From assembly GCA_963931655.1 (NCBI GenBank), contig OZ007036.1, positions 1,426,001 through 1,490,000 on the forward strand: 64,000 bases of DNA, given 5' to 3'. Under the pieces are notes generated by a model. That model did no database searches. It was not told the DNA's origin and saw nothing but the letters and a program-made list of their open reading frames with translations. The DNA comes from Butyricicoccus_B sp017886875 (GTDB lineage: Bacteria > Bacillota > Clostridia > Oscillospirales > Butyricicoccaceae). Shown here in pieces: positions 8,700 to 16,937 of the stretch. The stretch's first letter is position 1. Each line of letters begins with the position of its first letter. The translations under genes were made by a program, and so were the position numbers.

Positions 8700-9123
8700 A
8701 AGAACTTTGTTCACTTTCAGGAGGGATAAGCTGCCATTTTGTAACTTCAAATTGACCACTTGAAATAATATGAATATCTATTTGTAATGTGCCCGCTTCA
8801 TCTGCTGGCAAAGTAAAACTTAAAACTTGACTTGCTTTTTCATATATAGCAGCGATACCTTGTTCATTAAGTATATTTTCCATTTCGTGACCAGCTGTAT
8901 CAGGTGCATAGCCAGAATAAGCGGACAACATACCTAATATTTGTTGTCCTTTTGTATCAGCTTTATAATATGCATTTGATATTTCAATACTATGTTTGGA
9001 GGTCATAAGGTCAGAGCGTGCATGGCTAAGAGATAACATAGATACACAGGAAAATATAAGAAGAAGTAAAATATTAATCACCGTTGGAAAACCAACTGCA
9101 AGACTACCTTTTTTATATTTCAT
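8698..9123 (-). CDS. Hypothetical pseudopilin-operon protein with N-terminal membrane segment
   Basis: 141 residues with one membrane segment at about 12-32 (VINILLLLIFSCVSMLSLSHA) preceded by a short basic N-terminus, giving an N-in, C-out topology like pilins. The extracellular part has no recognised domain. It is the last of five tightly spaced genes beginning with a GspF homologue, only 2 bp from the previous gene, so a minor pseudopilin or pilus-assembly role is likely by context. It lacks the canonical GFxxxE prepilin motif. I cannot name a family. Confidence 0.65.
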   Translation of the reverse strand: MKYKKGSLAVGFPTVINILLLLIFSCVSMLSLSHARSDLMTSKHSIEISNAYYKADTKGQQILGMLSAYSGYAPDTAGHEMENILNEQGIAAIYEKASQVLSFTLPADEAGTLQIDIHIISSGQFEVTKWQLIPPESEQSS

Positions 9124-9125
9124 AT

Positions 9126-9551
9126 TTATACCTCATTTTTATATTCACAAATTGGAAGCTCTAATATACTTTCACCATTAGCGTAATAAACATTAATTTT
9201 ACCATTTATTATGTTATATTCACCATTAGAGGTTGTAATTTCCAAAATATAAATACCGTTTTCTTTTGAGCAAATATTCCAGTTTTTATCATACCATATC
9301 TGCATTTTATTAGAAGTTATAAGTGCACCATTTAATATGTTAGGCATAAGTGATATATCTCCATTAGCAGCTCTAAATGCCATAGCAGCATTTTCTGTTG
9401 CAATATTGGCTTTGGTAAGTACCCTACTAAATGCACTCATTGAATAAGCTTGTGATAATGTTGTAAAACAAATTGTAGCACCAACAACAAAGATTAAAAG
9501 ATTTACAAGCATTTCAAGTAAAAATAAACGTGTTCTGCTTAGCTTTTTCAA
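9126..9551 (-). CDS. Pseudopilin-like membrane-anchored protein
   Basis: 141 residues. The N-terminus RLFLLEMLVNLLIFVVG resembles a prepilin hydrophobic helix with a Glu at about the fifth position, as in minor pseudopilins (LLEMLV), but Gly before the cleavage site is replaced. The rest is a soluble extracytoplasmic domain with NGDISLMPNILNG and several predicted strands. It overlaps the upstream gene by 4 bp (ATGA), so translation is coupled. A minor pseudopilin of a type II secretion or type IV pilus-like apparatus is the best guess. Confidence 0.65.
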   Translation of the reverse strand: MKKLSRTRLFLLEMLVNLLIFVVGATICFTTLSQAYSMSAFSRVLTKANIATENAAMAFRAANGDISLMPNILNGALITSNKMQIWYDKNWNICSKENGIYILEITTSNGEYNIINGKINVYYANGESILELPICEYKNEV

Positions 9552-10024
9552 TTTGTACCTCCAATAATACCACTACGAGGAGTAAGAATAATATTTTGAA
9601 CATTGTTATTTTCAGAAATATATTCAACAGAAATCATATTATCTTTTTGGTATAAATACATAATACCTGCTTTACATAATCTTTCTGCATACAATTCGCT
9701 TTTACGAGAATTTTGGGTATATAAATAACCATCTTTACAGTAATATAACCAAGTTACATTATTCTTTGTTATAGATAGTGCAGGAGTGGAGTCATCAAGC
9801 GTTGTAACAGATATACTATCTTTATTATCAGCACGTTTTACAGCACCAATTAGATGTTCTAAAACAATAGCTTCATTATGTGTGTTTTCTGCACGATTGA
9901 TAATTCCATCATATACAGTTATTATTCTAGGAATAAGGAAAAGGCTACAAAGCAAAAATATAAGAAAAAATATAAAAACAAAAGTAGTACCTGCACGATG
10001 ACGAGTAATTGAAGATATTCTCAT
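9548..10024 (-). CDS. Pseudopilin-operon membrane protein (possibly DUF4860-like)
   Basis: 158 residues with one membrane segment at about 13-33 (TTFVFIFFLIFLLCSLFLIP) after a basic leader, and an extracellular domain containing WLYYCKDGYLY and a C-terminal LTPRSGIIGG. The pattern recalls DUF4860 proteins that accompany GspF-type genes in Clostridia, but I cannot verify this without a search. It overlaps both neighbours by 4 bp, so it is part of a strictly coupled operon. Confidence 0.6.
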   Translation of the reverse strand: MRISSITRHRAGTTFVFIFFLIFLLCSLFLIPRIITVYDGIINRAENTHNEAIVLEHLIGAVKRADNKDSISVTTLDDSTPALSITKNNVTWLYYCKDGYLYTQNSRKSELYAERLCKAGIMYLYQKDNMISVEYISENNNVQNIILTPRSGIIGGTN

Positions 10025-10326
10025 GCAAAAGCACCTCCCTTATTTATGCTTATATTTATATCTGGTGCATTATCTGGTGAGGTTCTACGATAATCAACGG
10101 TAAAACGTCTATTATCAATTTCAATACCATAATGGTCTTGGATATATCGTAAATCAGGTGGATATCTGCCTTCAACAGCAAAACAATGATTTGACGCTTT
10201 TTTAAGCTCATCATATAAAGCATAATAGCTTTTATTAAGCATAAAATCATCTATAAAATATATACCAACAGAAAATATAGCCCCAATAATAAAGGCTGTA
10301 ACTATACTTTTTAAAATATTTTTCAT
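10021..10326 (-). CDS. Small GspG/ComGC-like pseudopilin
   Basis: 101 residues with an N-terminal membrane segment (about 5-26) and a soluble part of the pattern ASNHCFAVEGRYPPDLRYIQDHYGIEID followed by FTVDYRR. A helix, then EGRYPPDL and YG...D, resembles the globular domain of major pseudopilins (GspG, ComGC). The canonical cleavage motif GFTLIE is absent. It sits 15 bp after the GspF gene, so it is the likely principal subunit of this operon; that is inference from order and size. Confidence 0.65.
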   Translation of the reverse strand: MKNILKSIVTAFIIGAIFSVGIYFIDDFMLNKSYYALYDELKKASNHCFAVEGRYPPDLRYIQDHYGIEIDNRRFTVDYRRTSPDNAPDINISINKGGAFA

Positions 10327-10341
10327 AATTATACCTCTTTA

Positions 10342-11361
10342 TTATGCCATAGAGGCAAGTCCACCAAGCAGAGGAAGCATAACAGATAATAAAAGTAAAC
10401 CAGATGCACCACTTAAAATTAAAACAATTATAGGTTCAAGAATGACAAGAAGTCTATCCATTCTACCAGCGGAATCTTTTGCGAGCTTAGAAGCAACTTC
10501 ATCAAGTAAAAAAGCCTCTTGACCATCGGTATTTAATCGACCTAAAGCACTACCAGAAATAAGCCCAGTATTTGCTAAAGCTTTTGTAAGAGAAAGCCCA
10601 TTGTCTATATCTAAAAGCATTGAATTTTTTGCACTTTCAATATCAGGGTGCTCATTTAAAGATGCAGAGTTTAAAACCACATTCTTATCAGATAAACCAC
10701 ATTGACGAAAAAGAGCAAGTGCAGCTGCAAATCTACCTACAGCAAGTTTTCTTGCAAATAATGTATTTTGGAATAGTTTCCAGCCGCTATTTTTAGCAAG
10801 TATCCAAAGTAAAACACCAGCAAATACTATGGCGGTTAAAAGCATACCAGCAAGACCAGCAAACCATCTTCCAGCATTCATGGCCCATCTTGCAAACGGT
10901 GAAAAGGATAAGCCAAGTGAAGAAAATTGGTCAGCAAGTATAGGAAGCACAAAACCAGCAGTTACAATTAAAATAAAACATGTTAAAGCCGCCATAACAG
11001 CAGGGTATATAGTTCGACCATGCAAGCTTTCATTTGCTGCACGCTCACGTTCAAAATAGCATGATAGATATTCTACTGTTTGAGCAAGTGTGTCTGTTTT
11101 TTCAGCATTTTCAATAAGCTCTACCATATATTCAGGGAATACAGTAGTTTTTTTCATGGCATCACTAAGCGAACCAGTTCTAACACCTGTGCGAAGTGAT
11201 AAATATAATTGTTCTTCAGCTGAGCTTGTAGAACGTGCAGCCATAGCTGCGAAACATTCACTGAGTGTATGTCCACGTCTTAGATAATTGCCAACATCTT
11301 GACAAAATTCATCTAATACTATGTTGGGAAGCAAATGTTCTTTTTTTGGTTTAAAACGCAT
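10342..11361 (-). CDS. Type II secretion system F family protein (GspF/PilC/ComGB)
   Basis: A polytopic inner-membrane platform protein of type II secretion or type IV pilus systems. The 339 residues hold two T2SSF halves: residues about 15-135 (DVGNYLRRGHTLSECFAAMA ... VEYLSCYF) and about 205-320, each followed by membrane helices near 115-145, 165-195 and 305-335. It is the first gene of a leftward five-gene operon with pseudopilin-like proteins. No GspE/PilB ATPase or prepilin peptidase is encoded in the operon or elsewhere in the window; the divergent gene upstream begins 163 bp away. The machine must use components encoded elsewhere or be a reduced form. Confidence 0.88.
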   Translation of the reverse strand: MRFKPKKEHLLPNIVLDEFCQDVGNYLRRGHTLSECFAAMAARSTSSAEEQLYLSLRTGVRTGSLSDAMKKTTVFPEYMVELIENAEKTDTLAQTVEYLSCYFERERAANESLHGRTIYPAVMAALTCFILIVTAGFVLPILADQFSSLGLSFSPFARWAMNAGRWFAGLAGMLLTAIVFAGVLLWILAKNSGWKLFQNTLFARKLAVGRFAAALALFRQCGLSDKNVVLNSASLNEHPDIESAKNSMLLDIDNGLSLTKALANTGLISGSALGRLNTDGQEAFLLDEVASKLAKDSAGRMDRLLVILEPIIVLILSGASGLLLLSVMLPLLGGLASMA

Positions 11362-11453
11362 TTAAAATCCAACCCCTTATGTTGTTTATATTTATTATAC
11401 CCATATTTTTAATATAGGTAAAGCGAAATAATACTTTAAATAGATTTAATACT

Positions 11454-11483
11454 TTGACTTTATACTAAAATAAGCTGTATAAT
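11454..11483 (+). promoter_or_regulatory. Sigma-A promoter of the tsaC/sua5 gene
   Basis: TTGACT at 11454-11459 and TATAAT at 11478-11483 with an 18-bp spacer, 40 bp upstream of the TTG start of the threonylcarbamoyl-AMP synthase gene. Confidence 0.75.
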
Positions 11484-11523
11484 ATAAAATAAGTGAAATT
11501 TAAGCAAAGGAGGAAAGAACAGT

Positions 11524-12552
11524 TTGAATACACAACTATTAAATCCTGATAAAGACGAAAAAGCTTATGAAAAAGCGGCAAAATATATATTAGCAGGCGA
11601 AGTAGTAGGTATGCCAACAGAAACAGTGTATGGTTTAGCTGCTAATGCATTAGATGGTCAGGCAGTTAAAAAAATATTTATTGCAAAAGGTAGACCACAA
11701 GACAACCCACTTATAGTGCATATAGCAGATTTAAAGCAAATGGACAATTTAGTAAGTTTTATACCTGAAAATGCAAAAAAACTTGCTGATACTTTTTGGC
11801 CAGGTCCACTTACTATTATATTGCCAAAGGCTGAATGTATACCAATAGAAGTAAGTGCAGGACTTGACACAGTGGGAATAAGGTTTCCAAATCATAAGGT
11901 TGCACAAAATCTTATAAAAACTGCTGGAGTGCCTCTTGCAGCACCATCAGCTAATTTATCTGGTAGACCATCTACAACAACAGCTAAGCATGTTATGGAA
12001 GATTTAAATGGTAAAATTCCAGCAGTGCTTGAAGGCGGAGCGTGTACCGTAGGTGTAGAATCAACTGTAATATCTTTAGCAGGTGATAAACCAAGACTTC
12101 TAAGACCAGGGGGAATATCTCTTGAAGAGTTAATGGAAGTCGTTGGCGAAGTTGAAGTTGATAGAGCAATAAAAGAAAAAATAGGTGATGATGTAAGGGT
12201 TTCCGCACCTGGAATGAAATACAGACATTATGCACCTAAAGCACCAGTAACAGTTGTATGTGGTGATGCCAATAAAACCGCAGAATATATAAAGCAAAAT
12301 GCAAATAAAACAGCGGGAATTTTATGTTTCAAAGAATATATGAATGTATTTTCTGATTATAAGTGCTTTGAAATGGGCTTTAGAGATGATGTAAGTTCAC
12401 AAGCTAAAAGAATATTTGATGCACTAAGAGCTTTTGATGAAACAGATGTAACTGAAATTTGGACTCAGTGCCCATCAGATGAGGGTTTAGGGCTTGCAGT
12501 TGCTAATAGACTTAAAAAAGCAGCTGGGTTTCATGTTATAAATTTAGGGTGA
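11524..12552 (+). CDS. L-threonylcarbamoyladenylate synthase (Sua5/YwlC type)
   Basis: Makes threonylcarbamoyl-AMP from threonine, bicarbonate and ATP for the t6A37 modification of ANN-decoding tRNAs. Residues 12-200 are the YrdC domain, with PTETVYGLAANA, KGRPQDNPLIVHI, FWPGPLTIIL and APSANLSGRPSTT. The 342-residue length and C-terminal Sua5 domain (about 215-340, linked by APGMKYRHYAPKAP) mark it as the long Sua5 form rather than short TsaC. Translation starts at TTG (11524), seven bases after AAAGGAGG. coaE follows by 4 bp. The t6A-dehydratase gene tcdA acting on the same modification lies far away at 58.5 kb. Confidence 0.93.
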   Translation: MNTQLLNPDKDEKAYEKAAKYILAGEVVGMPTETVYGLAANALDGQAVKKIFIAKGRPQDNPLIVHIADLKQMDNLVSFIPENAKKLADTFWPGPLTIILPKAECIPIEVSAGLDTVGIRFPNHKVAQNLIKTAGVPLAAPSANLSGRPSTTTAKHVMEDLNGKIPAVLEGGACTVGVESTVISLAGDKPRLLRPGGISLEELMEVVGEVEVDRAIKEKIGDDVRVSAPGMKYRHYAPKAPVTVVCGDANKTAEYIKQNANKTAGILCFKEYMNVFSDYKCFEMGFRDDVSSQAKRIFDALRAFDETDVTEIWTQCPSDEGLGLAVANRLKKAAGFHVINLG

Positions 12553-12556
12553 TATT

Positions 12557-13147
12557 ATGAAAATCATAGGACTAACAGGCGGTTCGGGTGCAGGTAAAAG
12601 TGTGGTTTCAGCTGAATTTAAAAAGCTTGGTGCAGGCATAGTTGATGCAGATGCTATTTATAGAAAGCTTTGTAATGAAAATTTAGATATGCTCTATGAG
12701 ATTGAAAATGAATTTGGTGATATACTTACAAATGATAAAAAGCTTGATAGGGCAAAGCTTGCAAGTATAGTTTTTTCAGATAACAATAAACTTAAAAGAT
12801 TAAATGAAATAACAATTTCATATATAAAAAAAGCAAGTGATGAAAAATTTAAAGACTTAAAAAATAAAGGTATCAAAATTGCACTTTACGATGCACCAAC
12901 TTTATTTCAAACTGGAACAAATTCTATGTGTGATGGTGTAATTGGAATAATTGCTGATAGAAATACACGAATAGAACGCATAATAAAGCGTGATAATATA
13001 TCTAAGCAGGCGGCAATAGCTAGAATAGATGCACAGCCTGATGATAACTTTTATTATGAGAGATGTCAGTATATAATTGAAAACAATGTTTCACATGAAA
13101 CATTAAAAACTCAAGTTATAGAATTATGGCAAAAGCTTATCAAATAA
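12557..13147 (+). CDS. coaE: Dephospho-CoA kinase
   Basis: Catalyses the last step of coenzyme A synthesis, ATP-dependent 3'-phosphorylation of dephospho-CoA. The P-loop is GGSGAGKS at residues 8-15; DADAIYR follows at about 32 and the lid region IERIIKRDNISKQAAIARI near 140. Length 196 residues is normal. It is coupled to the upstream sua5-type gene (4 bp). The last codons (VSHETL) are written in the parS-like 16-mer TGTTTCACATGAAACA at 13087-13102, the only such site inside a coding region here. Confidence 0.93.
   Translation: MKIIGLTGGSGAGKSVVSAEFKKLGAGIVDADAIYRKLCNENLDMLYEIENEFGDILTNDKKLDRAKLASIVFSDNNKLKRLNEITISYIKKASDEKFKDLKNKGIKIALYDAPTLFQTGTNSMCDGVIGIIADRNTRIERIIKRDNISKQAAIARIDAQPDDNFYYERCQYIIENNVSHETLKTQVIELWQKLIK
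13087..13102. promoter_or_regulatory. parS-like site 2, inside coaE (TGTTTCACATGAAACA)
   Basis: Exact reverse complement of TGTTTCATGTGAAACA, so it is the same site in opposite orientation. It sits in the last 20 codons of coaE, as some bacterial parS sites do within genes. Confidence 0.7.
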
Positions 13148-13178
13148 AAAATTTATATCTTAAAGGAGAATGATAAAT

Positions 13179-14552
13179 ATGACTTCAGAAGAACTATTTT
13201 ATGACAGAAAGCCAGCTTTTGATAGAATTGATGAAAATGCATCAAATGAATATGCAGCAGGCTATAAAAAGTTTTTAGATGAGGGTAAAACCGAACGTTA
13301 TGCAGTAGAAGCAATTATAAAAATGGCTGATAAAGCTGGTTTTAAAGCTTATAAGCGTGGTATGGAGCTTAAAGCAGGCGATAAAATATATAAAGTAAAT
13401 CGAAATAAGGCTATTGCACTTGCTGTAATCGGAAATAAGCCTATTAAAGAAGGTATTCGTTTAACAGCAGCACATCTTGATGCACCAAGAATTGATATTC
13501 GTACAGTGCCATTATATGAACAAGATGGAATGGCATTTTTCAAAACTCATTATTATGGTGGTATTAAAAAATATCAATGGCTTGCAATACCATTAGAACT
13601 GCGTGGCGTTGTATGTGTATGTAAAGATGGTAAAACCCAAACTGTTAATATTAGCATTGGTGCAAATCAAGATGACCCTAAGTTTGTTATCACTGATTTA
13701 TTACCACATCTTGCAAGTAAACAAATGCAACAAAAAATGGTTGATGGTATTAAGGCAGAGGGTATGAATATTCTTATTGCATCTAAACCATCAGATGAAG
13801 AAAAGGATTGCAAAGATAAAATTAAGCTTGCAGTTATGAAACACTTAAATGAAAAGTATGGTATGAGAGAAATTGATTTTCTATCAGCAGAGCTTTCATG
13901 CGTTCCAGCATTTAATGCGTGTGATGTAGGTTTTGACCGTTCTATGGTTGGTGCTTATGGTCATGATGATAGAGTTTGCTCTTATCCAGCAGCAACTGCA
14001 CTTATGGATTTAAAGGAAATTCCAGAGCATACTTCAGTGTGTCTGCTTGTAGATAAGGAAGAAATCGGTTCTGAAGGTGTAACTGGTATGCAGAGCAAAT
14101 TCTTTGACACTCTGATGGAGGATTTATGCGGCGGTTTAACTGGTGAATGTTATGAAAACAGCATTTGCTTGTCAACCGATGTATGTAATGCTTATGACCC
14201 TAACTATGCAGATGTATCTGAACCAAGAAATGATGCAAGACTTAACTGCGGTTTTGCACTTATGAAATATAGCGGTGCAAGAGGTAAGTCAGGTACAAGT
14301 GATGCTTCAGCTGAAGTAATGGCTAGAGTTCGTAATATTATGGAATGTGCAGGTGTTCCATGGCAAACAGCACAGCTTGGTAGAGTAGACCAAGGCGGCG
14401 GCGGTACTGTTGCAATGTATCTTGCAAATAGAAATATTGATACTATTGATGCTGGTGTTCCAGTGCTTTCAATGCATGCACCATTTGAGGTTATCTCCAA
14501 AGTAGATTTATATAGTGCATATTTGGGAATGGGTGCATTCTATAAATCTTAA
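13179..14552 (+). CDS. M18 family aminopeptidase
   Basis: A dinuclear zinc aminopeptidase of the aspartyl-aminopeptidase family that trims N-terminal residues from peptides in the cytosol. Metal and catalytic segments are visible: TAAHLDAPRID (His, Asp), GAYGHDDRV, LLVDKEEIGSEG (catalytic and ligand Glu), STDVCNAYDP and the C-terminal VLSMHAPFEVISK His. 457 residues, normal for the clostridial branch. I start at the ATG at 13179, ten bases after AAAGGAG; an in-frame ATG at 13170 is too close to that site. Follows coaE by 31 bp and may be cotranscribed. Confidence 0.92.
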   Translation: MTSEELFYDRKPAFDRIDENASNEYAAGYKKFLDEGKTERYAVEAIIKMADKAGFKAYKRGMELKAGDKIYKVNRNKAIALAVIGNKPIKEGIRLTAAHLDAPRIDIRTVPLYEQDGMAFFKTHYYGGIKKYQWLAIPLELRGVVCVCKDGKTQTVNISIGANQDDPKFVITDLLPHLASKQMQQKMVDGIKAEGMNILIASKPSDEEKDCKDKIKLAVMKHLNEKYGMREIDFLSAELSCVPAFNACDVGFDRSMVGAYGHDDRVCSYPAATALMDLKEIPEHTSVCLLVDKEEIGSEGVTGMQSKFFDTLMEDLCGGLTGECYENSICLSTDVCNAYDPNYADVSEPRNDARLNCGFALMKYSGARGKSGTSDASAEVMARVRNIMECAGVPWQTAQLGRVDQGGGGTVAMYLANRNIDTIDAGVPVLSMHAPFEVISKVDLYSAYLGMGAFYKS

Positions 14553-14811
14553 ATAAATCATTAAAATTAAAAAGATAAAAAAGTATATCATATAATTTGC
14601 CATATAATGAACATATTGCAAAAATTTATGTTTATTTGGCATATAGGCATTAGAAAAATATTACTATGTACTTGACAAACTAGCGGTTAATGTACAAAAT
14701 AATATCAAGAGGAATTTCTTTAGTTTAAATACTAATGAAATAAGGAGAATGCTATAATTTAACTCTATGCCATTATAATAGGTATGAAGTAAGAGGAAGG
14801 ATGAAAGCAAA
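14553..14811. other. Non-coding region upstream of ptsI
   Basis: 259 bp without a gene. TTGACA at 14672-14677 is the clearest -35 element; the matching -10 (an AT-rich stretch near 14697) is poor. An AAGGAG site precedes a two-codon ATG-CTA-stop reading frame at about 14752. I see no terminator for the aminopeptidase gene. Confidence 0.4.
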
Positions 14812-16509
14812 TTGTTAACAATTCAGGCATTAGGTGTATCAGAAGGTTTAGTAAAAGCAAAGGCATTTGTATTAGCAGAGCCAGATTTAACTGTTACTAA
14901 GCAGACAATTACAGATGTTGCAGCAGAGCAGGCTCGTGTTGATAATGCTATCAGCACTGCAAAATCTCAGATTGAAGCTATTATGGAAGAAGCAGGAGAT
15001 GCTTTAGGTGATGATGCTGAAATCTTTGAAGCTCATCTTATGATGATTGAAGATGAAGATTTCATTGAAGGCATGAAAAACATCATTGAAGATGAAAAAG
15101 TTTGTGCTGAATATGCTTGTAAGGTAAACTGCGAAAACTTCCAAGCTATGTTCCGTGCAATGGATAGTGAATACATGCAGGCTCGTGCAGCCGATGTTGG
15201 CGACATCTCTATGCGTGTATTAAAGGTTTTAAAGGGTATCTCTGATAATATGATTGATACTATCAGTGAACCATGTATTATTGTTGCAAATGACTTAACT
15301 CCATCAGATACCGCTAAAGTTGGTACAAAGCCAGTTATGGGCTTTATTACTGAAATTGGCGGCAGAACAAGCCACTCTGCAATTATGGCTCGTTCTATGG
15401 GTTTACCAGCGGCAGCAGGTGCTGGCGAGCAAGCTCGTATTATTAAGAATGGTGATTATGTACTGCTTGATGGTTGTAGCGGTGAAATTGTTCTAAATCC
15501 TGAAAAGGAAATAGAAGAAGAATTTGACCGTAAGAAAGCAAAGTTTGATGAGCAGCGTCGTATGCTTGAAACATATCGTACACAAGAAGGTGCAACTTCT
15601 GACGGTCATCGTGTAATTATTGAGGGTAACATCGGTACACCAGCTGATGCAGAACGTGTAGATGCTGTTGGTGGTGAAGGTGTTGGTCTATTCCGTTCAG
15701 AGTTCTTATTTATGGACCGTTCAGACCTTCCAGGTGAAGATGAGCAGTTTGAGGCTTACAAAAAAGCTGCTGAAACTATGACTAATCGCCCTGTTATTAT
15801 CCGTACTCTTGATATTGGCGGTGACAAGGAAGTTCCAGCTCTTGAGCTTGAAAAGGAGCAAAACCCATTCTTAGGTTATCGTGCTATTCGTATTTGTCTT
15901 GATAGAGAAGAGCTGTTTATGACTCAGCTTCGTGCACTACTTCGTGCATCTGCTTTTGGTGATGTTCGTATTATGTTCCCAATGATTTCTTCTCTGGAAG
16001 AAGTTTTAAGTGCTAAAAAGATGGTTGAAAAGGCTAAGGAGCAGTTAAAGGCAGAAGGTATTGCTTATAACGATAATATCAAGATTGGTATTATGATTGA
16101 AATTCCTGTAGCTGCAATCTGTGCAGATATTTTAGCTAAGGAAGTTGATTTCTTCTCAATCGGTACTAATGACTTAATTCAGTATTCTTGTGCTGTTGAC
16201 CGTATTAACGATAAGATTTCTTCTTTATATCGTCCATTACACCCAGGTGTGCTCCGTCTTATCAAGATGGCAGCAGACGCTGCAAAGGCAGAAGGCATTG
16301 AATGTGGTGTATGTGGTGAGATGGCAGGTTCTCGCGGTATGGCGAGTGTACTATGTGGTCTAGGTGTGACAAACCTTTCTATGTCTGCATCTTCAATTCT
16401 TGCAGCTAAATCTGACCTTGCACACCATACTTATGAGGAGTGCGTAAAGCTTGCTGAAAGCTTATTAGGTGGTTCATCTGCGACTCAGAATGAAACAACT
16501 TTTGGTTAA
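14812..16509 (+). CDS. ptsI: Phosphoenolpyruvate--protein phosphotransferase (PTS enzyme I)
   Basis: First enzyme of the sugar phosphotransferase system; autophosphorylates from PEP and passes phosphate to HPr. The phospho-acceptor is His188 in GGRTSHSAIMARSMGLP; the C-terminal TIM barrel shows RTLDIGGDKEVPAL, FLGYRAIRI, DFFSIGTNDLIQY and the catalytic Cys of CGVCGEMAG. Length 565 is standard. It starts with TTG at 14812 after GAGGAAGGA; the closer ATG at 14801 opens a frame that stops within six codons. ptsH is not adjacent, unlike the usual ptsHI order. Codon use (many CGT, GGT) resembles the other highly expressed genes here. Confidence 0.95.
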   Translation: MLTIQALGVSEGLVKAKAFVLAEPDLTVTKQTITDVAAEQARVDNAISTAKSQIEAIMEEAGDALGDDAEIFEAHLMMIEDEDFIEGMKNIIEDEKVCAEYACKVNCENFQAMFRAMDSEYMQARAADVGDISMRVLKVLKGISDNMIDTISEPCIIVANDLTPSDTAKVGTKPVMGFITEIGGRTSHSAIMARSMGLPAAAGAGEQARIIKNGDYVLLDGCSGEIVLNPEKEIEEEFDRKKAKFDEQRRMLETYRTQEGATSDGHRVIIEGNIGTPADAERVDAVGGEGVGLFRSEFLFMDRSDLPGEDEQFEAYKKAAETMTNRPVIIRTLDIGGDKEVPALELEKEQNPFLGYRAIRICLDREELFMTQLRALLRASAFGDVRIMFPMISSLEEVLSAKKMVEKAKEQLKAEGIAYNDNIKIGIMIEIPVAAICADILAKEVDFFSIGTNDLIQYSCAVDRINDKISSLYRPLHPGVLRLIKMAADAAKAEGIECGVCGEMAGSRGMASVLCGLGVTNLSMSASSILAAKSDLAHHTYEECVKLAESLLGGSSATQNETTFG

Positions 16510-16530
16510 TATTTAAACCTATGTAAAGTA

Positions 16531-16570
16531 AAAGCTGTCTATGTTTCATGTGAAACATAGACAGCTTTTT
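16531..16570 (+). terminator. Terminator of ptsI built around a parS-like site
   Basis: An 18-bp inverted repeat with a 2-nt loop (16531-16568, outer arm AAAGCTGTCTATG) is followed by a T run. Its apex is exactly the 16-mer TGTTTCATGTGAAACA. It separates the convergent ptsI and spoVAE genes and can act on both strands. Confidence 0.85.
16542..16557. promoter_or_regulatory. parS-like site 3 (TGTTTCATGTGAAACA)
   Basis: Third exact copy of the 16-mer, embedded as the upper part of the ptsI terminator hairpin. Confidence 0.75.
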
Positions 16571-16932
16571 TAATCTCCAGATTTATCTTCAGGTTTACAA
16601 ATAAGACCGAAAAGACAACCAAAAATAATAGCAGCAGCTATTCCACCAGCAGCACCTGTTATACCACCAGTAAAAGCACCTAAAAGCCCAGACTCAGCAA
16701 CACCTTTTGCAACACCTTTTGCAAGAGAATAACCAAAGCCAAGCAGGGGAACAGTTGCACCAGCACCGCCAAAATCTACAATAGGTTGATATATACCAAG
16801 TGCAGTTAAAATAACACCAAGTACAACATAACTTACAAGTATTCTAGCAGGAGTAAGTTTAGTTCGGTCTATGAGTATTTGAGATAAAGCACAGATTAAA
16901 CCGCCAGTTAAAAATGCAGAGATATATTGCAT
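16570..16932 (-). CDS. spoVAE: Stage V sporulation protein AE
   Basis: A 120-residue integral membrane protein with three to four hydrophobic segments and a Gly/Ala-rich centre (GAGATVPLLGFGYSLAKGVAKGV), matching the SpoVAEb family. SpoVA proteins form the inner-spore-membrane channel that moves Ca-dipicolinate into the forespore and out at germination. It follows spoVAD by 5 bp. The expected first gene of the trio, spoVAC, is not in this operon. Presumably under forespore sigma-G control, but I find no convincing sigma-G promoter. Confidence 0.9.
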   Translation of the reverse strand: MQYISAFLTGGLICALSQILIDRTKLTPARILVSYVVLGVILTALGIYQPIVDFGGAGATVPLLGFGYSLAKGVAKGVAESGLLGAFTGGITGAAGGIAAAIIFGCLFGLICKPEDKSGD

Positions 16933-16937
16933 AAAAA

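Noticed and set aside
14672..14703. Promoter of ptsI with TTGACA -35
   Set aside because: The -35 is ideal but no acceptable -10 lies 16-19 bp downstream; mentioned only in the region note.
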